From an uncultured Coriobacteriaceae bacterium (GTDB taxonomy: Bacteria; Actinomycetota; Coriobacteriia; Coriobacteriales; Atopobiaceae), in the NCBI GenBank assembly GCA_900544655.1, contig UQWE01000010.1, positions 1-19,421 of the forward strand: 19,421 bases of DNA. Direction: 5' to 3'. Positions 7,088 through 13,566 of the stretch are shown one piece after another (the first letter of the stretch is position 1; every line of letters starts with the position of its first letter). Both the position numbers and the translations under genes were made by a program. The notes beneath the pieces were generated by a model. It worked only from the letters and a program-made list of their open reading frames with translations. It was not told the origin of the DNA and ran no database searches.

Positions 7088-8350
7088 ATGGCCAAGACGA
7101 AGTTCACGAAGCTCGAGCGCAATTGGGTCATGTATGACGTCGGAAACTCGGCGCTCGTACTGCTCAACACCTCTATCGTGCCGATCTACTTCAACGCCAT
7201 CAACACGGGCGCCTCTTCGGCAGAGCTCGTGACCGCATGGGCTAACGCCCAGACGATCGCCTCCCTCGTGGTGGCGCTGCTCATACCTATTTTGGGCTCG
7301 CTCGCGGATTATGCGGGCAACAAGATTAAGTTCTTCCTCGGGTTCTTCCTCACGGGTCTCGTCCTGTGCTTCGCCCAGGCGATTCCGATGGCTGCCCTGC
7401 CGTTCCTCGTGCTTTACGTGCTTTGCACGGTGGGTCTCAACTCGTCGATGACCTTCTATGACGCCATGCTTACCGACGTCACGACGGACGAGCACATGGA
7501 CACGGTCTCGAGTGCGGGCTATGCCTGGGGCTATATTGGCTCGACCGTGCCCTTCATCATCTGCCTCGCCCTGATCTTCGGTGGCCCGGCGCTTGGCCTC
7601 GAGATGATGCTCTGCACGCGCCTCTCCTTCGTGATCACGGGCGTTTGGTGGCTTGCGTTCACGCTGCCGCTCATCCGTACTTACAAGCAGAAGTACGGCA
7701 AGGAGCGCGGTGAGGGAGACACGCTTGGCGAGATCGTCGCCTCCACGTTCTCCGGCCTGGCCGACACCATGGGCCGCATCGCCAAGGACCGCGTGCTCTT
7801 GATCTACATGATCGCCTTCTTCTTCTATATCGATGGCGTCCACACGGTCATCTCGATGGCGACAAACTATGGTTCTGCCCTCGGCATTGATTCGACGCAG
7901 CTCGTGCTTGCCCTGCTCGTGACGCAGTTCGTGGCGTTTCCGTCCGCCATCATCTACGGCAAGCTCGCTGGCAAGTTCGGCACGCTCCGCATGATCATCG
8001 TTGCCGTGCTTGCGTACTGCGGCATCGTCCTGTTCGCGGCGTTCCTGCTGAAGACGGCGGCTGAGTTCTGGATCCTCGCCATTCTCGTGGGTCTCTTCCA
8101 GGGTGGCATTCAGGCACTTTCCCGCAGCTACTTTGGCAAGCTCGTTCCCAAGGAGCACGCCAACGAGTACTACGGCTTCTTCGACATCTTCGGCCGCTAC
8201 GCGAGCGTCATGGGCACCTTCCTCGTGAGTGTCATCACCGCTGCGACCGGCAATGCCAGCCTGGGTGTGCTTTCCATTGGCGTGCTGCTCGTGGTGGGCC
8301 TCGTCATGCTGCTCACCCTGCCGGACGCCCGTGGCGAGAGAGCTGCTTAG
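7088..8350 (+). CDS. UMF1-family (Atg22-like) MFS transporter
   Basis: A 420-residue integral membrane protein with about twelve hydrophobic helices. The N-terminus carries YDVGNSA at 16-22, close to the YD-x-x-NSA motif of UMF1/Atg22-like major facilitator proteins. Later features in keeping with the fold are LGSLADYAGNK after helix 2, the DGVHTVISMATNYGSALG segment starting the second half, and GGIQALSRSYFGKLVPKEHANEYYGFF in the C-terminal half. Relatives are annotated as effluxers and may move amino acids or other small solutes; the substrate cannot be named. The start at 7088 has AGGAG at 7076-7080 with seven-base spacing. It is divergent from the phospholipase-family gene across a 272-base regulatory region and followed by a strong terminator at 8484-8518. 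Confidence 0.88.
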   Translation: MAKTKFTKLERNWVMYDVGNSALVLLNTSIVPIYFNAINTGASSAELVTAWANAQTIASLVVALLIPILGSLADYAGNKIKFFLGFFLTGLVLCFAQAIPMAALPFLVLYVLCTVGLNSSMTFYDAMLTDVTTDEHMDTVSSAGYAWGYIGSTVPFIICLALIFGGPALGLEMMLCTRLSFVITGVWWLAFTLPLIRTYKQKYGKERGEGDTLGEIVASTFSGLADTMGRIAKDRVLLIYMIAFFFYIDGVHTVISMATNYGSALGIDSTQLVLALLVTQFVAFPSAIIYGKLAGKFGTLRMIIVAVLAYCGIVLFAAFLLKTAAEFWILAILVGLFQGGIQALSRSYFGKLVPKEHANEYYGFFDIFGRYASVMGTFLVSVITAATGNASLGVLSIGVLLVVGLVMLLTLPDARGERAA

Positions 8351-8399
8351 GGGCAACTCGCTCGCGGCACTTCGCGGAAGGCCGTCTCGTTTCGCTGAA

Positions 8400-8427
8400 G
8401 CGCGCAGCGTCATTTGTGGGTGCGCGC
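8400..8427. other. Inverted repeat in the MFS-mntP intergenic region
   Basis: GCGCGCA (8400-8406) and TGCGCGC (8421-8427) form a perfect 7-base inverted repeat with a 14-base loop. It lies in the 200 bases between the transporter stop and the mntP start and could be part of an mntP leader. I could not match this stretch to the yybP-ykoY manganese riboswitch that often precedes mntP. Confidence 0.35.
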
Positions 8428-8470
8428 CGGTGCCAGCCCTTCGTCGTTAGCTTTCGAGGGGATATCATTC

Positions 8471-8503
8471 ATGGCGCTCAAGAGTTGGCCGGTCCGTGGG
8501 TGA
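8471..8503 (+). CDS. Possible 10-codon leader peptide overlapping the terminator before mntP
   Basis: ATG at 8471 opens the short frame MALKSWPVRG ending in TGA at 8501-8503. A GAGGGG ribosome site is at 8456-8461. The frame covers the entire 5' arm of the terminator hairpin (8484-8494) and stops at the beginning of its 3' arm. Ribosomes on it would be expected to block the hairpin, as in transcription attenuation. It may be chance; there is no run of one diagnostic codon. Confidence 0.3.
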   Translation: MALKSWPVRG

Positions 8504-8518
8504 CCGGCCAACCTTTTT
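8484..8518 (+). terminator. Strong intrinsic terminator between the MFS gene and mntP
   Basis: Perfect 11-base stem GTTGGCCGGTC (8484-8494) / GACCGGCCAAC (8502-8512), seven-base loop, then a C and TTTTT (8514-8518). It lies 134 bases after the transporter stop and 32 bases before the mntP start. It can end the transporter transcript or act as an attenuator in an mntP leader. Confidence 0.85.
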
Positions 8519-8550
8519 GTCTCATGCCACCTAGGGAGGGTGCGGGTTCC

Positions 8551-9129
8551 GTGGGTATCGTTGAAATCCTGGTGTTGGGCGTGGCGCTATCCGCCGACGC
8601 CTTTGCTGTGACCATTTCGAATACGTTTGTCTACACCGGCGAGACGAAGACCCGCCTAGCGCTCATGCCGGTATTCTTCGGCCTGTTCCAGGGGCTTATG
8701 CCGTTGCTGGGCTACTCCGTGGGAGGCCTTGCGGCTGAGGTCATCGAGGAGTACTCGGGGATTATCACGCTGATTATCCTTGGTTTCATCGGGGGCAATA
8801 TGGTTCGCGAAGGCGTGTGCGCCTTGCTGGGCCTTGGTAATGACGCAGGCGAGCTTGGCGACAGCCCCGTGGTAAAACAGCTTACCGTCGCGACCCTGCT
8901 GGTTCAGGCGATCGCGACCGCTATCGATGCGTTTGCCGTTGGCGTGAGCCTTCGTGCCCAGGCGGTTGCCATCGCGCCCTCGTCGGCAGTCATCGCGCTG
9001 ACCACGGCTGCCTGCTGCGTGGTCGCGCTTCTCATTGGTCGCAAGCTCGGTGAGGTCCTGGGCGATCGCGCCGAGGTCGCCGGTGGCGTCGTATTGGTCA
9101 TCATCGGCCTCAAGGCATTCTTCGCATAA
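8551..9129 (+). CDS. mntP: Manganese efflux pump MntP
   Basis: A 192-residue membrane protein with six predicted helices arranged as two homologous halves, each carrying the DAFAV motif (16-20 and 126-130), whose aspartates are needed for Mn2+ export in characterised MntP. Other fits are the GLFQGLMPLLGYSVGG helix and the C-terminal GGVVLVIIGLKAFF. It exports excess manganese across the cytoplasmic membrane. The start is GTG at 8551 because AGGGAGGG lies at 8533-8540; ATG at 8524 is in frame but has no ribosome site and lies just past the terminator T-run. The terminator hairpin 32 bases upstream implies either a promoter after it or regulated read-through, which would suit metal-responsive control, although no known riboswitch is recognised. 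Confidence 0.92.
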   Translation: MGIVEILVLGVALSADAFAVTISNTFVYTGETKTRLALMPVFFGLFQGLMPLLGYSVGGLAAEVIEEYSGIITLIILGFIGGNMVREGVCALLGLGNDAGELGDSPVVKQLTVATLLVQAIATAIDAFAVGVSLRAQAVAIAPSSAVIALTTAACCVVALLIGRKLGEVLGDRAEVAGGVVLVIIGLKAFFA

Positions 9130-9237
9130 TTTCTTTCGGCGACGCCTCCCTGCTGTTGCACGTGTGGCCCCTGCCGAAGGCGGAACGCCGCCGCGATGCG
9201 CGCGCATAACTCCCGCGAGTCTGGGTATGTCTAGTGC

Positions 9238-9267
9238 GTGAGCTTATCCGCTGTGAGCTTATCCGCT
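9238..9267. repeat. Perfect 15-base tandem repeat upstream of the hdeD-like gene
   Basis: GTGAGCTTATCCGCT is repeated exactly and without spacer at 9238-9252 and 9253-9267, in the 239-base gap after mntP. It may be a paired regulator site or a recent slippage duplication. A weak -10-like TAGTAT follows at 9320-9325. Confidence 0.8.
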
Positions 9268-9368
9268 GGATGCGTTGCTGCGAGCTTTATCTCGCGGGAC
9301 GGTGGCGCGCCGCGCCGCCTAGTATGGCGCCGCGCACGCACGATTCGGCGTTGTCTTGGGAGGCAAAT

Positions 9369-9908
9369 ATGAACGCGTTCGAGAGGCTCTTCAAGCGTAC
9401 GAAGGCAACGGTTATCCTTATGGGAATCGCCTTGCTGGTACTCGGTATCGCGATGTTCGTCAGCCCTATTGGAGCAACGCTTTTAATCGTACAAATCGCC
9501 GGATGGACGCTTGCCGTGGTGGGCGTCGTGACGCTGCTTGGCTGCTGGGTGCGCCGCGCGCTGCTCCTGTGCCAGGCTGACCTGGCGATCGGTCTCGTGG
9601 AGACTGTCCTCGGCATGTGCCTCATCCTCTGGCCGGATGCCTTCGTTGCCGGAATCTACGTGATCATCGGCGTGGTCATCCTCATTACGGGCGTGAATGA
9701 CATCATCGAGGCAAACGTCGTGTTCAGGCTTGGGCTTCCGGGCCGTGGCTGGCGCTATGCGATGGGCCTTCTCACGCTTGCTGCCGGCGTCCTTGTTGTG
9801 AGCTCGCCCTTCACGATGGCGGAGTTCGTGATGCTCATTGCAGGCGTTGCGCTTATCTTCGACGGCATCACGGAAATCGCCGCCGGTGTCACGATGAAGG
9901 CCGAGTAG
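9369..9908 (+). CDS. HdeD/DUF308 family integral membrane protein
   Basis: A 180-residue protein with six hydrophobic helices in the pattern of the HdeD (DUF308) family: a short basic N-terminus (FERLFKRTK), then helices containing MGIALLVLGIAMFVSP, IAGWTLAVVGVVTLLG, LVETVLGMCLILWP, GIYVIIGVVILITGVNDI, LLTLAAGVLVVSSP and LIAGVALIFDGITEI. The repeated G-x-x-x-L/V-x-P helix ends are typical. HdeD of E. coli is linked to acid resistance; function here is unknown. The start at 9369 has GGGAGG at 9358-9363; an upstream ATG at 9234 would add residues encoded largely by the 15-base tandem repeat. It is convergent with serB. Confidence 0.85.
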   Translation: MNAFERLFKRTKATVILMGIALLVLGIAMFVSPIGATLLIVQIAGWTLAVVGVVTLLGCWVRRALLLCQADLAIGLVETVLGMCLILWPDAFVAGIYVIIGVVILITGVNDIIEANVVFRLGLPGRGWRYAMGLLTLAAGVLVVSSPFTMAEFVMLIAGVALIFDGITEIAAGVTMKAE

Positions 9909-10006
9909 GCCGTTTGCGAAAGCCGGTCGCGGTTTCTGGCAGTCATCCCAGGTAAGGCTGTTTGCAAGTGGCACGCCGGCTTCCCGGCAGGGCCGAGCTG
10001 CTTGCC

Positions 10007-10678
10007 CTACTGCTTGCCGTCGATGATCGGCCAGGCGTGCATGAGGTTCCGCTCGTCAATCGAGTGGGGAGCGGCGGCGCGCGTCTTGGGCTTGGCGCAG
10101 AAGGCGATGCCGGTGCCAGCCTCGAGTATCATCGGAATGTCGTTGGCGCCGTCGCCCATGGCGACGGTTTGCTCGCGAGAAAGCCCCAGCTCGTCGGCCC
10201 ACTCATGCAGCGCTCGAACCTTGCTTTCCTTGGTGACGACCTCAGAGATCACCTTGCCGGTGAGATGTCCATCCACGACCTCGAGCTGGTTCGCGAGACA
10301 GTAGTCAATGCCTGCCGCGGCAACGATTTTGTCTGCGACCTGATGGAAACCGCCTGAAACCACGCCGACCTTCCAGCCACGACGGTGAGCCTCCTCGACG
10401 AGCTCGAGCGCGCCGGGAGTAAACGTCACGCGAGCGAAGGTGCGATCGAAGACGCTTTCATCGAGACCGGTTAGGAGCCTGACGCGCTCCGCGAGCGCCT
10501 CGCGGAAGTCGAGTTCGCCGCGCATGGCGCGCTCGGTGATCTGGGCGACGCGCTCGCCGACGCCCGCCTCTTCGCCGAGAATGTCGATGACTTCCTCGTT
10601 GATGAGTGTGGAGTCGATATCCATGACGATGAGGCCGTGGACGGCGGTGCTCGTATCAGGCGTTGCCATCTCTGCCAT
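10007..10678 (-). CDS. serB: Phosphoserine phosphatase SerB (HAD superfamily)
   Basis: A 223-residue enzyme hydrolysing O-phosphoserine to serine, the last step of the phosphorylated serine pathway. The HAD motifs are complete: MDIDST at 19-24 (nucleophile D20, acid/base D22), VVSGGF with S108 and G109, K153 in motif III, and GDGANDIPM at 175-183 (D176, D180). The SerB-type cap region follows motif I, with E28 and the RGELDFREAL segment (53-62). It lacks the N-terminal ACT-like domain of longer SerB proteins. The start at 10678 has AGGAGG four bases upstream on the minus strand; an in-frame ATG at 10768 would add 30 basic, unlikely residues. It has no pathway partners nearby. A related HAD phosphatase acting on another phosphomonoester is possible but less likely. 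Confidence 0.9.
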   Translation of the reverse strand: MAEMATPDTSTAVHGLIVMDIDSTLINEEVIDILGEEAGVGERVAQITERAMRGELDFREALAERVRLLTGLDESVFDRTFARVTFTPGALELVEEAHRRGWKVGVVSGGFHQVADKIVAAAGIDYCLANQLEVVDGHLTGKVISEVVTKESKVRALHEWADELGLSREQTVAMGDGANDIPMILEAGTGIAFCAKPKTRAAAPHSIDERNLMHAWPIIDGKQ

Positions 10679-10732
10679 GGTTCCTCCTCTGTCTGGCGCC
10701 ATATTTGGGCGACGCCCGTGCGGGTATCGTTC

Positions 10733-10738
10733 ATTATC
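10733..10738 (-). promoter_or_regulatory. Possible -10 box of the serB promoter
   Basis: GATAAT on the minus strand (10738-10733) matches the -10 consensus in five of six bases, about 55 bases upstream of the serB start. No convincing -35 is seen 16-18 bases further upstream. Confidence 0.4.
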
Positions 10739-10856
10739 GCTTGTCTGGCGGGCTGCTTGCTGTTGCACCGAAGTTTGCTGCTAATTGCATTGTCCGCGCA
10801 ATTCAAGGTGGTTTTGACTTCGATTGGTTCAATTAACCTCTCGGAAAAGGAGAACA

Positions 10857-10904
10857 ATGGGCGCAACCGCTGCGTCGAGGGGGCTGCTGCATTCGATGTC
10901 CTGA
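10857..10904 (+). CDS. Possible 15-residue leader peptide upstream of glnN
   Basis: ATG at 10857 is preceded at four bases by AAGGAG (10847-10852), a better ribosome site than that of glnN itself. It opens the frame MGATAASRGLLHSMS, ending in TGA at 10902-10904. The stop overlaps a small imperfect dyad (10903-10920). No family is recognisable. It may be a leader peptide, the remnant of a lost gene, or chance. Confidence 0.25.
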   Translation: MGATAASRGLLHSMS

Positions 10905-10954
10905 TTATTCGAGAAGAATCTTGTCCAATTGCGCTTGTTGTGTCCGTGTATAGC

Positions 10955-10984
10955 TTGTCATGCGGGGCATAGTTTGTCTATACG
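10955..10984 (+). promoter_or_regulatory. Distal candidate promoter for glnN
   Basis: TTGTCA (10955-10960, five of six) and TATACG (10979-10984) are 18 bases apart. Two direct copies of ATAGYTTGTC, 19 bases apart, overlap the -35 and the spacer, as a regulator site might. Transcription from here would give a leader of about 220 bases. Confidence 0.4.
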
Positions 10985-11089
10985 CTAATTCTTTTCGCCG
11001 TTCTCCGTCTTAACCAAGCGAAGTCGCGTTATGCTCACACGCGCGCTGCGCATCGCTCGCGCGGGCGTCGCACGTTGCTAACGTTCGCG

Positions 11090-11123
11090 TCTCGCGCTGC
11101 TCACATTTGGGTGACGCGCGAGA
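11090..11123. other. Long imperfect hairpin upstream of the glnN promoter
   Basis: TCTCGCGC (11090-11097) pairs with GCGCGAGA (11116-11123). Pairing continues as TCAC (11101-11104) with GTGA (11111-11114) across a small internal bulge, leaving a six-base loop. No T-tract follows on either strand, so it is not a plain terminator. It ends 12 bases before the -35 at 11136. Confidence 0.5.
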
Positions 11124-11135
11124 AGCAAAAGGTTA

Positions 11136-11164
11136 ATGACAGAGAAACAACGCCCCGCTAGAGT
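11136..11164 (+). promoter_or_regulatory. Proximal glnN promoter
   Basis: ATGACA (11136-11141) and TAGAGT (11159-11164) are 17 bases apart, a good sigma-70-type pair. A start near 11171 would give a leader of about 40 bases before the glnN ATG. Confidence 0.55.
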
Positions 11165-11209
11165 ATTTCCGCGTCAGGGATCAGTTCTCAGAAGAGAAAG
11201 CGAGTCCAT

Positions 11210-13297
11210 ATGGCTTCAAAGGTCACAGAGGAGTACGGCTCTCTAGTCTTCAGCGACTCCGTCATGCGTGATCGGCTGCCCAAGCCCACGTACAAGGAGC
11301 TCTCGCGCGTTATCAAGGAGGGCAAGGCGCTCAACCTCGACATCGCCAACGAGGTGGCCCACGCTATGAAGGAGTGGGCGCTCGAGAAGGGTGCCACGCA
11401 TTACACGCACTGGTTCCAGCCGCTCACGGGCATCACGTCCGAGAAGCACGACGCCTTCATGGAGCCCACGGGTGATGGTCGCGCCTTCGAGACCTTCTCT
11501 GGCAAGGCACTCATCCAGGGCGAGCCTGACGCCTCGAGCTTCCCCTCTGGCGGCCTTCGCGCCACCTTCGAGGCCCGTGGCTACACCGCCTGGGACCCGA
11601 CTTCCCCCGCTTTCATCAAGGATGAGGTCCTCTGCATCCCCACCGCGTTCATTTCCTACACCGGCGAGGCACTCGACAAGAAGACTCCGCTGCTTCGTTC
11701 CTGTGTCGCCCTTGACGCCCAGGCCAAGCGCGTCCTGAAGCTCTTTGGCAAGGATGTCAAGTCCGTCTCTACCACCGTTGGCCCGGAGCAGGAGTACTTC
11801 CTCATCAAGGAGGAGGACTACGCTGCCCGTCCTGACCTCATCATGTGCGGCCGCACGCTTTTCGGCTGCGAGCCGGTCAAGGGCCAGGAGCTCGAGGAGC
11901 ACTACTTCGGCGCCATCCGCCCGACGGTCAACGAGTTCATGAAGGAGCTCGATGACGAGCTTTGGAAGCTTGCCGTTCCGGCCAAGACCAAGCACAACGA
12001 GGTTGCCCCGTGCCAGCACGAGCTCGCCCCGATCTTCGAGTCCAGCTCCAAGGCGATCGATCACAACCTTCTCACGATGGAGAAGATGAAGATCATCGCT
12101 TCCCACCACGGCCTCGTTTGCCTGCAGCACGAGAAGCCGTTCGACTACGTCAATGGCTCTGGCAAGCACAACAACTGGTCGATCTCCGCTGATGGCAAGA
12201 ACCTGCTCGACCCGTCCGACACCCCTGAGGAGAACCTGCAGTTCCTCGTCTTCCTCAGCAGCGTGATCGCCGCCGTCGATGATCATCAGGACCTCATGCG
12301 CGCAAGCGTCGCCTCCGCTGGCAACGATCACCGTCTGGGCGCCAACGAGGCTCCTCCCGCGATCGTCTCCATCTTCCTGGGCGATGACCTTGCCGCCGTC
12401 GTGGACGCGCTGATCAACGACAAGCCGTACACGAGCCACCCGCGCGAGAAGATGGACCTCGGCGTCCCGCAGCTCGCTGACCTCACGAAGGACAGCACGG
12501 ACCGCAACCGCACCTCTCCGTTCGCCTTCACTGGCAACAAGTTCGAGTTCCGTATGTGCGGCTCCCGGCAGAACCTTTCTGACCCGAACATGGTCCTCAA
12601 CACCGCTGTTGCCGAGAAGCTCGACAAGTTCGCCACCGACATGGCTGATGTCGCCGAGGCCGACTTCCTCTCTGAGGCTCTCGCTTGGGTTAAGAAGACC
12701 CTGACCGACCACCAGCGCATCATCTTCAACGGCAACGGCTACTCCGACGAGTGGCCCGTCGAGGCCGAGAAGCGTGGCCTGCTCAACATGCGCACCACGC
12801 CGGACGCCCTGCCGTGCATCGTTGATGAGAAGAACGTCGAACTCTTCGAGAAGTACCACGTCGCCAATGCCGACGAGATGAAAGCCCGCTACATCTCCAA
12901 GGCCGAGCAGTACGCCAAGCTCCTCAACATCGAGGCCAACTCTATGGTCTATATGGTCAAGCACATGTACCTGCCTGCCCTGTATGACTACTCTGGCGAC
13001 CTTGCCTCCACCGTTGCCACCAAGGCCGAGCTGGGCATCGCCGCCAAGGCGGAGAAGGCGCTCGTTCAGTCCATCACCGACAGCATCGATAACATCACCG
13101 AGCTCGTCGCTGACCTCGAGAAGAAGAATGCCGAGGCTCAGGCTCTCGAGTGCCCGACCAAGCAGGACGAGGCCATTCGCGACACCGTCATCCCGGCTAT
13201 GGACGCACTGCGTGCCGCCGTCGACGCGATGGAGAAGGTCTGCGGCCACGACTACTGGCCCGTTCCGAGCTACAACAAGATTCTGTTCTACGTGTAG
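11210..13297 (+). CDS. glnN: Glutamine synthetase type III (GlnN)
   Basis: A 695-residue cytoplasmic enzyme making glutamine from glutamate, ammonium and ATP. The length, against roughly 450-470 for GlnA, and the N-terminal block VTEEYGSLVFSDSVMRDRLP identify type III. Catalytic-core motifs are GPEQEYFLI (from 191, E193 and E195), EVAPCQHELAP, NGSGKHNNWS (315-324), AGNDHRLGANEAPPA (370-384) and NRTSPFAFTGNKFEFR (from 433). The C-terminal about 150 residues form the extra helical type III domain. The start at 11210 is set by conservation of MASKVTEEYG and by the upstream promoter; the ribosome site (GAGAAAGCGAG) is weak. Codon choice is strongly biased (for example CTC, AAG, GAG), which suggests high expression. 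It stands alone, without glnR, amtB or glnK nearby, and ends at a strong terminator. Confidence 0.96.
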   Translation: MASKVTEEYGSLVFSDSVMRDRLPKPTYKELSRVIKEGKALNLDIANEVAHAMKEWALEKGATHYTHWFQPLTGITSEKHDAFMEPTGDGRAFETFSGKALIQGEPDASSFPSGGLRATFEARGYTAWDPTSPAFIKDEVLCIPTAFISYTGEALDKKTPLLRSCVALDAQAKRVLKLFGKDVKSVSTTVGPEQEYFLIKEEDYAARPDLIMCGRTLFGCEPVKGQELEEHYFGAIRPTVNEFMKELDDELWKLAVPAKTKHNEVAPCQHELAPIFESSSKAIDHNLLTMEKMKIIASHHGLVCLQHEKPFDYVNGSGKHNNWSISADGKNLLDPSDTPEENLQFLVFLSSVIAAVDDHQDLMRASVASAGNDHRLGANEAPPAIVSIFLGDDLAAVVDALINDKPYTSHPREKMDLGVPQLADLTKDSTDRNRTSPFAFTGNKFEFRMCGSRQNLSDPNMVLNTAVAEKLDKFATDMADVAEADFLSEALAWVKKTLTDHQRIIFNGNGYSDEWPVEAEKRGLLNMRTTPDALPCIVDEKNVELFEKYHVANADEMKARYISKAEQYAKLLNIEANSMVYMVKHMYLPALYDYSGDLASTVATKAELGIAAKAEKALVQSITDSIDNITELVADLEKKNAEAQALECPTKQDEAIRDTVIPAMDALRAAVDAMEKVCGHDYWPVPSYNKILFYV

Positions 13298-13330
13298 TTT
13301 CACGGTTGTCTTTAGACGCTGAGTTGCTGG

Positions 13331-13358
13331 CGGCCCCGCTTCTGGCGGGGCCGTTTTT
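13331..13358 (+). terminator. Intrinsic terminator of glnN
   Basis: Perfect nine-base stem CGGCCCCGC (13331-13339) / GCGGGGCCG (13345-13353), five-base loop TTCTG, then TTTTT (13354-13358), 34 bases after the glnN stop. Confidence 0.92.
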
Positions 13359-13401
13359 CATGGGTGCGTGGGATGCGGCGAGCGCGGGCCGTGGGTAATC
13401 G

Positions 13402-13419
13402 CGCTCGCATTGGCGAGCG
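13402..13419. other. Perfect hairpin in the deacetylase upstream region
   Basis: CGCTCGC (13402-13408) and GCGAGCG (13413-13419) pair perfectly around a four-base loop. It lies between the glnN terminator and the next gene's promoter. There is no T-tract; an operator or RNA structure is possible. Confidence 0.4.
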
Positions 13420-13510
13420 TGGCTCGCGCGTCGGAATTCGCGGTTGATTCGTATGGAGGGCGTGCAGGTCCGGTAAGCTCTGTGTGCGTCAACCCGATGC
13501 CCGGGATAGC

Positions 13511-13519
13511 TGTTAGGAT
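13511..13519 (+). promoter_or_regulatory. Extended -10 promoter of the polysaccharide deacetylase gene
   Basis: TGTTAGGAT (13511-13519) fits an extended -10 (TGnTAnnnT), 48 bases before the start codon. The -35 region is weak, as is common with extended -10 promoters. Confidence 0.45.
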
Positions 13520-13566
13520 GGGTTGAGCAAACGTCGCGTGACCATGCGCGTTCAAGGAGGAGCAAC

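Larger units (their letters stand above)
10679..11209. other. 531-base gene-free region between serB and glnN
   Basis: This is the longest gene-free stretch in the window, and its middle (about 10770-11030) is clearly more AT-rich than its surroundings. It contains a serB-side -10 box, the dyad GGTTCAATTAACC (10826-10838), a mini-ORF with a good ribosome site (10857-10904), two copies of ATAGYTTGTC (10950-10959, 10969-10978) overlapping a candidate promoter, a GC-rich segment with a long imperfect hairpin (11090-11123), and a second promoter close to glnN. I see no conventional gene, tRNA or transposon remnant. Confidence 0.7.

Noticed and set aside
6950..8413. Open frame of 487 codons antisense to the MFS gene
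   Set aside because: Its His/Arg/Glu-rich translation is the typical shadow of a high-GC membrane protein gene; no domain is visible.
8351..8483. yybP-ykoY manganese riboswitch before mntP
   Set aside because: The expected conserved blocks (GGGGAGUAGC and the later AGCAAGACC-type strand) are absent, so only a hairpin/leader is reported.
9975..9988. GCCGG-CTTC-CCGGC hairpin between the hdeD-like gene and serB as a terminator
   Set aside because: Only a five-base stem, and no T-tract on either strand.
10637..10972. Plus-strand open frame of 111 codons with a hydrophobic segment, across the serB start
   Set aside because: It overlaps serB antisense, lacks a ribosome site and has a mixed composition; the hydrophobic stretch comes from the AT-rich intergenic DNA.
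11243..13303. Open frame of 686 codons antisense to glnN
   Set aside because: It mirrors nearly the whole of glnN. Strong G/C third-position bias makes such antisense frames common. The product is Val/Leu/Arg/Asp/Glu-rich without motifs or a ribosome site.
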